Positions 54,631-63,437 of a stretch of DNA of 64,000 nucleotides are shown here, piece by piece. Each line of letters starts with the position of its first letter. Position 1 is the first letter of the stretch. This stretch comes from Acidobacteriota bacterium (GTDB lineage Bacteria; Acidobacteriota; Vicinamibacteria; Vicinamibacterales; UBA2999), in NCBI GenBank assembly GCA_947482665.1, contig CANKJK010000011.1, forward strand, positions 62,001 through 126,000, given 5' to 3'. The position numbers and the translations under genes are program-made. The notes beneath the pieces are model-generated. The model was not told the origin of the DNA, ran no database searches, and worked only from the letters and a program-made list of their open reading frames with translations.

Positions 54631-56709
54631 ATGGTCAGGTTCTCGCGTCTTACACGCCGTTCGGCCGTCGCCGCCTCCGCGCTGTTGCTGGCGGCCGTCG
54701 CCGGTCTCAGCGCCCGTCAGAGCGCCCCCGCAACGGTGGCCATCGACGCCGACGACATCGGCGGCGTGGTCACGGGTGCGAAGGGCCCAGAGGCGGGTGT
54801 CTGGGTCATCGCGCAAACGAGCGACCTGCCGACGAAGTTCATCCGCATCGTCGTCACCGACGACAAGGGCCGCTACGTCCTGCCCGACCTCCCGAAGGCC
54901 GGCTACGACGTGTGGGTGCGCGGCTACGGCCTCGTCGACTCGCCGAAGGTCAAGGGACAGCCCGGCAAGATGCTCAACCTCAAGGCCATCGCGGCGCCGA
55001 CGGCGAAGGCCGCCGCCGACTACTACCCTGCGAACTATTGGTACGCCCTGCTGGAGCCGCCGCCCAAGAGCGACTTCCCGGGCACGGGCCGGACTGGTAA
55101 CGGCATCCCCGAGCAGAACCAGACGCAGGGCTCCTGGCTCGGCAACGCCAAGATGACCAACGCCTGCACGCAGTGCCACCAGATGGGCACCAAGGCCACG
55201 CGCGAACTCACGGCGGATCAGAAGGCGAAGTTCAAGAACTCCGTCGACGCGTGGGACTACCGGCTCGTCATTGGTATCAGCGGCACGTTCATGAACTCCA
55301 CGCTGGCCCCGCTGGGCCGGCAGCGCGCGCTCAAGGTCTTCGCGAACTGGAGCGATCGCATTGCCAAGGGTGAGATTCCCCCGGTGGCGCCGCCGCGTCC
55401 CGCGGGCGTGGAGCGCAACCTCGTCGTCACCGAGTGGGAATGGGCCAACTCGAAGCGCTTCGTGCACGACGAGATCACGACCGACCGCCGGAATCCCACG
55501 CTCAATGGCTACGGCCCGGTCGTCGGCACCGAGGAACTGAGCGGCGACTTCATCGCCGTGCTCGATCCCGTGAAGCACACCGACAAGGAAATTCCGGTTC
55601 CCGCCAACGACCCGAACGCCAAGGCGACCTGGTCCGACTCCATCCCGAACACCTCCGAGTACTGGGGTGACGAGCTCATCTGGCAGGCCAAGGTGGCGCC
55701 GCACAATCCCATGTTCGACAGCAAGGGCCGCGTCTGGATCACCGCGCGCGGCGGGTGCCGCGTGTTCGACCCCAAGACCGACAAGGTGCTGCAGCTGAAG
55801 GACTGCCCGGTGGGCCATCACCTGCAGTTCGACGATAACGATGTGCTCTGGGGTGACGGCGGCGGCGGCGCCTGGTTCGACTCGCGGCTGTGGGACAAGA
55901 CCGGCGACGAGAAGAAGGCCGGCGGCCACATCGTGCGCGTGATGGATGCCAACGGCAACGGCAAGCTGGACGCGGGCTGGGTCTCGGCCAAGGACAAGCT
56001 GGATCCGACCAAGGACAAGGAACTCGATCCCGGCCAGGCCTACTCCGTGATTCCGAATCCGGTGGATGGCTCGGTCTGGATCTCCTACTCGGTGATCCCG
56101 GGCGGCATCATGCGGTACGACCCGAAGACGAAGCTCTCCGAGTGGTACGAGCCGCCGTACATGAACAAGAACGCGAAGACTCAGGGCTACCTGCCGCACG
56201 GCATCGACGTGGACCGGAAGACAGGCGTCATCTGGACCGGCCTCAACAGCGGCCACTACGCCGAGTTCGACCGCCGCAAGTGCAAGGTCACCAATGGCCC
56301 GTCCGCCACGGGCCAGCACTGCCCCGAGGGCTGGACGCTCCACCAGGCGCCGGGTCCCAACTTCAAGACAGTCGAGGAGTCCGGCACGGCCGACTCCTAT
56401 TACCTGAACTGGGTGGACTGGCACAATACGTCCGGCCTGGGCGACAACACGCCGTTCCTCGTCGGCAGCACGTCGGACTCGCTCATGGGGCTGGTGAACA
56501 ACAAGTGGGTGGTGCTGCGCGTGCCCTACCCGCTGGGCTTCCACCCGCGTGGCATGGACGGCCGCATCGACGACGCGAAGGCCGGCTGGAAGGGTCGCGG
56601 ACTCTGGTCGACGCACGCGGCACAGGCGTCGTGGCATCAGGAGGGTGGCAAGAGCGAACGCCCCAAGGCGATCCACTTCCAGCTCCGGCCGGATCCGCTC
56701 GCAAAGTAA
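54631..56709 (+). CDS. Exported mono-haem beta-propeller protein, paralogue B
   Basis: 692 aa from the ATG at 54631 with GGAG upstream; an ATG at 54616 is an alternative. Same order as paralogue A: signal peptide, carboxypeptidase-regulatory-like domain (DDIGGVVTGAKGPEAGVW), haem site ACTQCHQMGTKATRE, then the propeller with KDKLDPTKDKELDPGQ and GYLPHGIDVDRKTGVIWTGL. Closely similar to C at both protein and DNA level. 28 bases before C, so B and C are an operon. Confidence 0.8.
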   Translation: MVRFSRLTRRSAVAASALLLAAVAGLSARQSAPATVAIDADDIGGVVTGAKGPEAGVWVIAQTSDLPTKFIRIVVTDDKGRYVLPDLPKAGYDVWVRGYGLVDSPKVKGQPGKMLNLKAIAAPTAKAAADYYPANYWYALLEPPPKSDFPGTGRTGNGIPEQNQTQGSWLGNAKMTNACTQCHQMGTKATRELTADQKAKFKNSVDAWDYRLVIGISGTFMNSTLAPLGRQRALKVFANWSDRIAKGEIPPVAPPRPAGVERNLVVTEWEWANSKRFVHDEITTDRRNPTLNGYGPVVGTEELSGDFIAVLDPVKHTDKEIPVPANDPNAKATWSDSIPNTSEYWGDELIWQAKVAPHNPMFDSKGRVWITARGGCRVFDPKTDKVLQLKDCPVGHHLQFDDNDVLWGDGGGGAWFDSRLWDKTGDEKKAGGHIVRVMDANGNGKLDAGWVSAKDKLDPTKDKELDPGQAYSVIPNPVDGSVWISYSVIPGGIMRYDPKTKLSEWYEPPYMNKNAKTQGYLPHGIDVDRKTGVIWTGLNSGHYAEFDRRKCKVTNGPSATGQHCPEGWTLHQAPGPNFKTVEESGTADSYYLNWVDWHNTSGLGDNTPFLVGSTSDSLMGLVNNKWVVLRVPYPLGFHPRGMDGRIDDAKAGWKGRGLWSTHAAQASWHQEGGKSERPKAIHFQLRPDPLAK

Positions 56710-56737
56710 GCGTCACGTCAGCACAAGGAGTTTAGAG

Positions 56738-58801
56738 ATGGGCAGTCTTTCGCGCTTCACGCGCATCATTACGGGCGTCTCGGCCGCGGTCGTCCTCCTC
56801 GCCGTCGCGAGCCTGGGCGCCAGGCAGGCCGGGCCGGCGGTGGCCATCGACAAGGACGACATCGGCGGCGTCGTCACCGGATCAAAGGGTCCCGAAGCCG
56901 GCGTGTGGGTCATCGCGGAGACACGCGACCTGCCGACGAAGTTCATCCGCATCGTCGTCACCGACGACAAGGGCCGCTACGTGATTCCGGACCTGCCGGC
57001 GGCGACCTACGACGTGTGGGTGCGCGGCTATGGCCTCGTGGACTCGCCCAAGGTGAAGTCGGGCCCGGGCAAGACGCTCGACCTCAAGGCCGTCACGGCA
57101 CCGTCGGCGAAGGCCGCGGCCGAGTACTACCCCGCCAACTACTGGTATTCCCTGCTCGAACCACCGCCAGCTACCGAGTTCCCGGGCACGGGCCGCAAAG
57201 GCAACGGCATCCCCGAGACCGTGAAGACGCAGGGCGAGTGGATCGGCAACGTCAAGATGAATCTCGCCTGCACGCAGTGCCATCAGATGGGCACGAAGGT
57301 GACCCGCGAACTCTCGCCCGACCTCAAGAGCAACTTCAAGACCTCCGTCGAGGCCTGGGACTACCGCATCCAGATCGGGATCAGCGGCGCGTACATGAAC
57401 AGCTCCTTCGGTCCGATCGGCCGCGGCGCACTGAAGTACATGGCCTCCTGGTCCGACCGTATCGCCGCCGGCGAACTGCCGCAGGCGCCGCCGCGCCCCC
57501 AGGGGCTCGAGCGCAATCTCGTCGTCACCCAGTGGGAGTGGTCGACCGCCAAGACATTCGTGCACGACGCCATTTCGACGGACCGTCGCAACCCCACGGT
57601 CAACGCCTACGGCCCGCTCGTCGGCGTCGAGGAACTGAGCGGCGACTGGATCACGGTGCTGGACCCGGTGAAGAACACCGAGCATCGCGTGCCCGTGCCG
57701 GTGCACGACGAGTCACTTCCCTACGCGTGGGCGCAGGAGATTCCGCAGCCGTCGCCCTATTGGGGTGAAGAGGTTATCTGGAAGGGCAAGCTGGCGCCGC
57801 ACAATCCGATGTTCGACGGCCAGGGCCGCACTTGGGTGACGGCGCGCGGTGGCTGCCGCGTCTTCTATCCGAAGACCGACAAGGTGGTGCACCTCCCCGA
57901 CTGTCCGACCAATGGCGGCCACCTGCAGCTCGCCGACGACGACAAGATGTGGTTCGGCGGCGCGTACTTCGACATCAAGAAGTGGGACGCCACGGGCGAC
58001 GCCAAGGCGTCCGCGATGCGGTTTACGGACACGGTGATCGACACGAATGGCAACGGCAAGGCGGACCTGCCTGGCGTCTCGGCCAAGGAGCCGATGGATC
58101 CGACCAAGGACTGGCAGCGTGCACCAGGTGGCTACGGCCTGATTCCGAACCCGATCGACGGCTCGGTCTGGTACTCCATCCTGGGCATTCCGGGCGCCAT
58201 CACGCGGCTCGACCCCAAGACACACCTGATGGAGGTGTACGAGCCGCCCTACAACAACCCGAAGGCCAAGGTCTCCGGGTACCTCCCGCACGGCATCGAT
58301 ATCGACCACAGCACGGGCGTCATCTGGGTTGGCCTCAACAGCGGCCACTACGCCGAGTTTGACCGTCGCAAGTGCAAGGTGCTCAACGGCCCGACGGCCA
58401 CCGGCCAGCACTGCCCCGAGGGATGGACCCTGCACCAGGCGCCAGGCCCGAACTTCAAGACGGTCGAGTGGTCCGGCAGCGCCGACTCCTACTATCTGAA
58501 CTGGGTGGACTGGCACAACTCCGGCGGCTTCGGCGACAACACGCCGATGCTGGTCGGCTCCGGGTCCGACTCCCTCATGGCCTTCACGGGTGGGAAGTGG
58601 GTCGTGATGCGGGTGCCCTATCCGATGGGCTTCCATCCGCGCGGCATGGACGGGCGCATCGACGATCCGAAGGCCGGATGGAAGGGCCGCGGACTGTGGT
58701 CCACCCACTCCGAGCAGCCGACCTGGCACCAGGAAGGCGGCAAGAGCGAACGGCCCAAGGCCATCCATATCCAGCTCAGACCGAACCCGCTGGCCAAGTA
58801 A
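56738..58801 (+). CDS. Exported mono-haem beta-propeller protein, paralogue C
   Basis: 687 aa from the ATG at 56738 with AAGGAG upstream. Same architecture; haem site ACTQCHQMGTKVTRE. The propeller lacks a few residues found in A and B near the GDGGG loop (its version reads MWFGGAYFDIKKW). A cytochrome c gene follows 172 bases later and is a natural electron partner. Substrate unknown. Confidence 0.8.
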   Translation: MGSLSRFTRIITGVSAAVVLLAVASLGARQAGPAVAIDKDDIGGVVTGSKGPEAGVWVIAETRDLPTKFIRIVVTDDKGRYVIPDLPAATYDVWVRGYGLVDSPKVKSGPGKTLDLKAVTAPSAKAAAEYYPANYWYSLLEPPPATEFPGTGRKGNGIPETVKTQGEWIGNVKMNLACTQCHQMGTKVTRELSPDLKSNFKTSVEAWDYRIQIGISGAYMNSSFGPIGRGALKYMASWSDRIAAGELPQAPPRPQGLERNLVVTQWEWSTAKTFVHDAISTDRRNPTVNAYGPLVGVEELSGDWITVLDPVKNTEHRVPVPVHDESLPYAWAQEIPQPSPYWGEEVIWKGKLAPHNPMFDGQGRTWVTARGGCRVFYPKTDKVVHLPDCPTNGGHLQLADDDKMWFGGAYFDIKKWDATGDAKASAMRFTDTVIDTNGNGKADLPGVSAKEPMDPTKDWQRAPGGYGLIPNPIDGSVWYSILGIPGAITRLDPKTHLMEVYEPPYNNPKAKVSGYLPHGIDIDHSTGVIWVGLNSGHYAEFDRRKCKVLNGPTATGQHCPEGWTLHQAPGPNFKTVEWSGSADSYYLNWVDWHNSGGFGDNTPMLVGSGSDSLMAFTGGKWVVMRVPYPMGFHPRGMDGRIDDPKAGWKGRGLWSTHSEQPTWHQEGGKSERPKAIHIQLRPNPLAK

Positions 58802-58973
58802 GAAGGCACCGGTGGCCCGAACCCACCGGCCGGCGTCGGGCTGAACAGGCCCGATGCCGGAAAGCCGTTCTGGCGTTGAAATTGCTGAATGCCTACCCAA
58901 GCGGACGCGGGTGTTCTAGGATGGAAACTGCCACGGCCCGTTCAGGGCTCGTGACTATCGACGGAGACACGGT

Positions 58974-59381
58974 ATGCGCGCAGTTGTGAAGGGTGTGTTC
59001 GTGGTGCTGATGGCTGCCTTCCTGGCGGTCGCGATCACCGCGCAGGAAAAGCCAGGTGGCAACGCCGAAGCTGCCAAGGTCAAGAACCCAGTGGCCATGT
59101 CACCGGATTCCATCGCAGCGGGCGAAGCGATCTACATGAAGCGCTGCCGTGGCTGCCACGGGCGCGAGGCGACGGGTGGACCGCCCAAGGAAGCCGGCGA
59201 TCACGAAGCGTCGAATCTGGTGGACGACAAGTGGGACCATGGCTCCACCGACGGCGAGATCTTCTATGTGATCCGCAACGGTGTGCCGCCTGAACTCGTG
59301 ATGGAACCCTGGGACGACCGCCTCAGCGAGACGGACACCTGGAACATCGTGAACTGGCTGCGCTCCAAGGCCAAGAAGTAG
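58974..59381 (+). CDS. Small class I cytochrome c
   Basis: 135 aa, ATG with GGAG 8 bases upstream. Signal peptide (VFVVLMAAFLAVAITAQ). Haem-attachment CRGCHG near residue 59, and a downstream axial Met candidate in PELVMEPWDDRLSETD, before WNIVNWLRSK. A typical periplasmic electron carrier. Position suggests it receives electrons from the haem-propeller paralogues. Confidence 0.9.
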   Translation: MRAVVKGVFVVLMAAFLAVAITAQEKPGGNAEAAKVKNPVAMSPDSIAAGEAIYMKRCRGCHGREATGGPPKEAGDHEASNLVDDKWDHGSTDGEIFYVIRNGVPPELVMEPWDDRLSETDTWNIVNWLRSKAKK

Positions 59382-59398
59382 GACGCGGATCGACGGCC

Positions 59399-59695
59399 GT
59401 GGCCGCCTATATCCTCATCAACATCACGATCACGGACCCGGAGCGCTACGCGGACTACGCGAAGCTGGCTCCGGGCACCGTGGCCCAGTACGGCGGCCGA
59501 TACCTCGCCAGGGGCGGCCGCGCGGAAACCCTGGAGGGCTCAACGCCCGCCGGGCGCGTGGTCGTCATCGAGTTCCCGTCGTCAGACCAGGCCAAGGCCT
59601 GGCTCAATTCCCCCGAATACGCCGGACCCAAAGCCATCCGGCACAGCGCCTCCACGAGCCAGATGTTCGTCGTGGACGGTCTGCCTCCCTCGTAA
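59399..59695 (+). CDS. DUF1330 family protein
   Basis: 98 aa, GTG start. Dimeric alpha/beta-barrel-like fold: AAYILINITITDPERYADY, GGRYLARGGRAETLEG, VVIEFPSSDQAKAWLNSPEY. The family is common and its biochemical role unknown. 17 bases after the cytochrome gene. Converges on dinB. Confidence 0.9.
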   Translation: MAAYILINITITDPERYADYAKLAPGTVAQYGGRYLARGGRAETLEGSTPAGRVVVIEFPSSDQAKAWLNSPEYAGPKAIRHSASTSQMFVVDGLPPS

Positions 59696-59702
59696 GACCC
59701 CT

Positions 59703-60206
59703 CTACGGCATCACCTCGGACGCGAGTCCGGGGAAGCCCACCGCTCCACTCGACGAGGTCTCGCCCGTCAGTACCCGGCGCAGGTAGCCGGCCTGGCCGA
59801 TGTGAAACGACAGGTGCGTGGCGAGGTGCAGCAGGAAGAGCCCCGTTGGCAGCCGCATGCCGTTCGGCACAAAGAGACACACCTCCTCCAGCCGCGACTC
59901 GGGCAGGGCCGCAAGCGCGCTGACCACGCCTTCGCGCGTGCGCGCGATCTCGGCCGTGAGTTCGGCGCGTGAGATGCCTCTGGCCGCGAACTCGTGGTCG
60001 CGATTCCTGGTGTAGTCGATGCCGCCCAGCTTGAAACCGATGCAGTGCCGCAGATTGCCGCAGAGGTGCAGCGTGATCGTGCCCACGGAGTTCGTGACGC
60101 CAGGCGCGGTGGCCCAGATCTGGGATTCATCCGCGAACAGATCCAGTTCCTTCACCAGATCGTCCAACTCCCGCGTCATCAGCAGAGACAGCCACCGTAC
60201 GGTCAC
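59703..60206 (-). CDS. DinB-like family protein
   Basis: 167 aa from a GTG at 60206 preceded by GAGGAGGT; a longer open frame upstream has no homology. Four-helix bundle of the DinB/YfiT metalloprotein superfamily: NSVGTITLHLCGNLRHCIG and LFLLHLATHLSFHIGQAGYLRR carry the conserved His residues of a metal site. These proteins act as thiol transferases or nucleic-acid-damage response proteins of unknown chemistry. Confidence 0.85.
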   Translation of the reverse strand: MTVRWLSLLMTRELDDLVKELDLFADESQIWATAPGVTNSVGTITLHLCGNLRHCIGFKLGGIDYTRNRDHEFAARGISRAELTAEIARTREGVVSALAALPESRLEEVCLFVPNGMRLPTGLFLLHLATHLSFHIGQAGYLRRVLTGETSSSGAVGFPGLASEVMP

Positions 60207-60303
60207 CAGGCACCTCCTCGCGGTCGCGTCATCGCGGCCGCCACAACACTGACAGGATAGGCGGGATCGGCGTTCCGCCGAGAGCCCTGCCGCACCTGAG
60301 TGG

Positions 60304-62652
60304 TCATCGCGCGGACCTGGTGACACGGAGCAGATCGTCAGCCGCTTCACGCACGAGCCGCTGCTGGTACGGCGAGAGAGGCGCGTGCCCGAGCACCCGC
60401 TCGACAACCACGGCGGCCTCGCGGCTGGAGTGCCCCTGGAGTACGGCGTGAGCCCAACGCCTCGGCAGGAAGATGTCGCCCGAGGCCTGCACGGCTGGCA
60501 GCAGCGCCAGGCACGGTTCGATGAGCCCGACGGCGTGCACCTGCCGCAGCGGGTGATGGATCCGCGCTACGGCGTCCAGCGCCCACACTTCGGGCCGCCT
60601 CGCCTCTGGCGCGGCGAGCCGGCGCACCATCGCCTCACGAACCTCCGGCTCGGGAGACAGGGCGTCCGCCAGATAGGCCAGCAGAGCACGTGCCTCCGGG
60701 TTCACGGTCCGGGTCATCTGCTCGCGAAGGATCTCCGTCTCGCGTTCAGGGCTCAGTACGCACAGGGTCTCAGCGAGCGCCATCTCATCGGGCTCGACCA
60801 GACGCGCACCAGCCACCGCCCCGATACGCCACAGCTCGTGCAGTCTGGCCACACCCTCCGCGCTTGATGTCACCGCACAGAGCACGCGCAGCCACTCCCG
60901 CACGTCGGCGTGGCTGTCCGCGCCTTCACACGCATGCCGGCACGTCTCTTCCACGGCTGGTGCCAGCGCGCCGCGAACGGCCCCTGGCAACCACTGCCAG
61001 AAGGCCCGGCGCAGCGACGTGAGCAGATATGAGCGGACGAGCGGCTCTTCCTCCAGCGGGAGCGCGGCCAGCAGCGTCCGGACATAGCGCTCGGGCGCGA
61101 GGGCGCCGTCGGCCACGGCCTCCCAGAGCGCCACCCACGAGGCCGCACGCTCCTCGCCATCGGTGATGCGAGACATTCTGGCGCCGAGGCGGTCCAGCTC
61201 GGCGCCGGTCAGCCCGACGTGTCCGTACGCCGGTGACGGCCACGTGCCGTTCACCGTCGGAACTTCAGGCCGGCCGGCGGTCTCGATCCACCGTTGCGAC
61301 CACTCGCGGAGCGGCTCTCCAAGCGCTCGCTCGCACGACGCCAGCAGGTCAGGCCAGTCCGCCACGCCCCATGCATGCGTCCGCAGGTACTCGCGGACGG
61401 CCTCGCGGAAGCGTGCGTCCCCAAGACAGCGTTCGAGGTCGCGCAACGCAATCGGGCTCTTCTGATACGCGATGGGCCCGTAGAGCTCGCTGGCGCTGGC
61501 GAGGTTGTCGAGCTCCTGCCGGATGGCCGTCGCGCCTCCCGTGCGGTCCACGTCGTAGGCCACCGGGTAGTGCGCGAGGTAGAACCGCACGTCGGCTGCG
61601 TCATCGGGTTCGCCCGCGGCCAGGATCTTCTCGGCCATCAGGTTCGCGAAGACCTCCTTCAGCCACACATCGTCGAACCACGGCATCGTCACCAGATCGC
61701 CAAACCACAGGTGCGCCGTTTCATGAGCGATGAGATGCGCGCGGTTCCGCAGTTCCCCGGACGTCGCGGACTCGGGCAGCAGGAGCGATGCCTGCTGGTA
61801 GAACACCGCACCCGGGTGCTCCATGCCGCCAAACTGAAAGGCCGGCACGAGGAGCATGTCGACCTTCTCGAACGGACACGCGATTCCCGTGTACGCCTCC
61901 AGCCACGCGAGCGCTCGCGCATGCAGTGCGCCGATGGCGGCGAGGTTCCGCGCGACCCGGGCCTGGTCCGTCCCGACATGGAAGACGCGGAATGTGCGTC
62001 CGTCTGCCTTCGCGGTTGCCACCTGCAGGGAGCCCGCGGCCCACGCCATCAGGTAGGTCGAGATCGGCGGGGTCTCGCTGAAGCGAATCAGCTCGCGCCC
62101 TGCACCGCCTTCACCGGCCATCGCGGCTCGCTCCACCTCCGCGCCATTGGCCACGGCGTTCCAGCCAGCCGGCACCTCAAGCTCCAGCGTGACGCGGGCC
62201 TTGAGGTCCGGCTGGTCGAAGCAGGGCACGCAGGTGTGCGCCCGTGCCGGCACGAAGAGCGTGTAGAACACGCCCTCGCGTCGATGGATCGCATCCTGGC
62301 CCGCGGAGAAGGAGCACGTCACCACGTTGCGACCGGCGCGGGTCTCGCCCGCGGCAATCACGACGTGGTTGGCGACGACCTCGACGGGCACAGGCCGCCC
62401 GTCGCAGGACACGGCATGGAGCCTGGTTGTGGCCTCGGCGAAATCGAGCACCAGCCGCGTGGGCGCGGCCAGCACGCAGCCGATCTGGATCTCGCCGGTG
62501 ATGGCCTGGTCTGCGCCGTCCGGAAGGCGGAGGCGGAGGGCGTAGGTGAGGTCGCGAATGGCGGCCGTGCGTTCCCGCGCCAGCGCGCGGCTGATGCCGG
62601 GCGCGAGCGGCCCGTCCGCGCCCGCGCTCAGTGCGTCTTGCGGTAGGCCCAC
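60304..62652 (-). CDS. pepN: M1-family metallo-aminopeptidase
   Basis: Zinc aminopeptidase removing N-terminal residues from peptides. 782 aa if the GTG at 62652 is used, overlapping the SDR gene by 25 bases; frame extensions further upstream have no homology. Motifs: FGGMEHPGAVFYQ (exopeptidase GAMEN equivalent), then HETAH (310-314) with the third zinc ligand Glu333. The C-terminal region is helical and HEAT-like. The start is uncertain because no ribosome-binding site is seen. Confidence 0.9.
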   Translation of the reverse strand: MGLPQDALSAGADGPLAPGISRALARERTAAIRDLTYALRLRLPDGADQAITGEIQIGCVLAAPTRLVLDFAEATTRLHAVSCDGRPVPVEVVANHVVIAAGETRAGRNVVTCSFSAGQDAIHRREGVFYTLFVPARAHTCVPCFDQPDLKARVTLELEVPAGWNAVANGAEVERAAMAGEGGAGRELIRFSETPPISTYLMAWAAGSLQVATAKADGRTFRVFHVGTDQARVARNLAAIGALHARALAWLEAYTGIACPFEKVDMLLVPAFQFGGMEHPGAVFYQQASLLLPESATSGELRNRAHLIAHETAHLWFGDLVTMPWFDDVWLKEVFANLMAEKILAAGEPDDAADVRFYLAHYPVAYDVDRTGGATAIRQELDNLASASELYGPIAYQKSPIALRDLERCLGDARFREAVREYLRTHAWGVADWPDLLASCERALGEPLREWSQRWIETAGRPEVPTVNGTWPSPAYGHVGLTGAELDRLGARMSRITDGEERAASWVALWEAVADGALAPERYVRTLLAALPLEEEPLVRSYLLTSLRRAFWQWLPGAVRGALAPAVEETCRHACEGADSHADVREWLRVLCAVTSSAEGVARLHELWRIGAVAGARLVEPDEMALAETLCVLSPERETEILREQMTRTVNPEARALLAYLADALSPEPEVREAMVRRLAAPEARRPEVWALDAVARIHHPLRQVHAVGLIEPCLALLPAVQASGDIFLPRRWAHAVLQGHSSREAAVVVERVLGHAPLSPYQQRLVREAADDLLRVTRSAR

Positions 62653-63425
62653 GAGAACCGCCGCTGCACCTGCATGAGCACCCACGGTGCGTGACGCGCC
62701 ACGAAGGCCATCACGCGATTGACGCGGCCCGGCACGTAGACGGCGATGCCGGCCATCACGGCGTCGTAGCCGGCGCGGGCCACCGTGTCGGCGTCCTGCC
62801 ACATGAAGCCCGGGAGCTTGCTGACCGACGCGCGGGTGCCGGTCACGTCGTGAAACTCCGAGAGCGTAAAGCCCGGGCAGAGCCCCGTCACCTGAACGCC
62901 CGTGCCGCGCACTTCCTCCGAGAGCGCCTCCGAGAAGCGCATCACGAAGCTCTTCGAGGCCGGGTAGATCGTGTGACCGGCGGGTGCGGGAATCAGCCCC
63001 GCGAGCGAGGCGATATTCAGGATGCGGCCGTAGCCGCGCGCCTGCATCCCCGGCAGCAGACGGTACGCCAACTCGACGACCGCGACGATGAGCACCTGGA
63101 GCGCGTCGCGCTGCTGCTCCCATGCCGGTGTGGTCAGCAGGCCCGGCACGCCATACCCGGCGTTGTTCACCAGCGCATCCACTGTGAGGCCACGCGCCTC
63201 AAGCTCCCCGCAGAGCCGGGCCACGCTGCCAGGCTCGGCCAGGTCCGCCGTCAGCACGTGCACCGCGCAGCCGTGCCGTGCTGTCAGTGAGGAGGCCAGC
63301 GCCTCCAGCCGATCACGACGGCGCGCCGTGAGGATGAGGTCGAACCCGTGCGCCGCGAACACTTCGGCAAAGGCCGCGCCGATGCCGGCCGACGCACCCG
63401 TGATGAGACAGGTCCGCTTCGCCAC
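62628..63425 (-). CDS. Short-chain dehydrogenase/reductase
   Basis: 265 aa, GTG start. Classical SDR: Rossmann motif LITGASAGIGAAFAE, NNAGYG, catalytic Ser in LNIASLAGL and Tyr-x3-Lys in YPASKSFVMRFSE. Oxidises or reduces an alcohol/ketone with NAD(P); the substrate is unknown. Ends with a Lys/His tail (YRKTH). Sits between the methyltransferase and pepN, all reverse strand. Confidence 0.92.
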   Translation of the reverse strand: MAKRTCLITGASAGIGAAFAEVFAAHGFDLILTARRRDRLEALASSLTARHGCAVHVLTADLAEPGSVARLCGELEARGLTVDALVNNAGYGVPGLLTTPAWEQQRDALQVLIVAVVELAYRLLPGMQARGYGRILNIASLAGLIPAPAGHTIYPASKSFVMRFSEALSEEVRGTGVQVTGLCPGFTLSEFHDVTGTRASVSKLPGFMWQDADTVARAGYDAVMAGIAVYVPGRVNRVMAFVARHAPWVLMQVQRRFSWAYRKTH

Positions 63426-63437
63426 CTCAGTGACCCA

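Noticed and set aside
54313-56676. 787-codon reverse-strand frame across paralogue B
   Set aside because: Antisense shadow: low-complexity Val/Arg/His composition, no motifs, and the forward strand encodes a clear haem protein.
62653-63123. N-terminal extension of the M1 aminopeptidase frame
   Set aside because: The extra 157 codons overlap the SDR gene on the same strand and have Arg/Gly-rich shadow composition.
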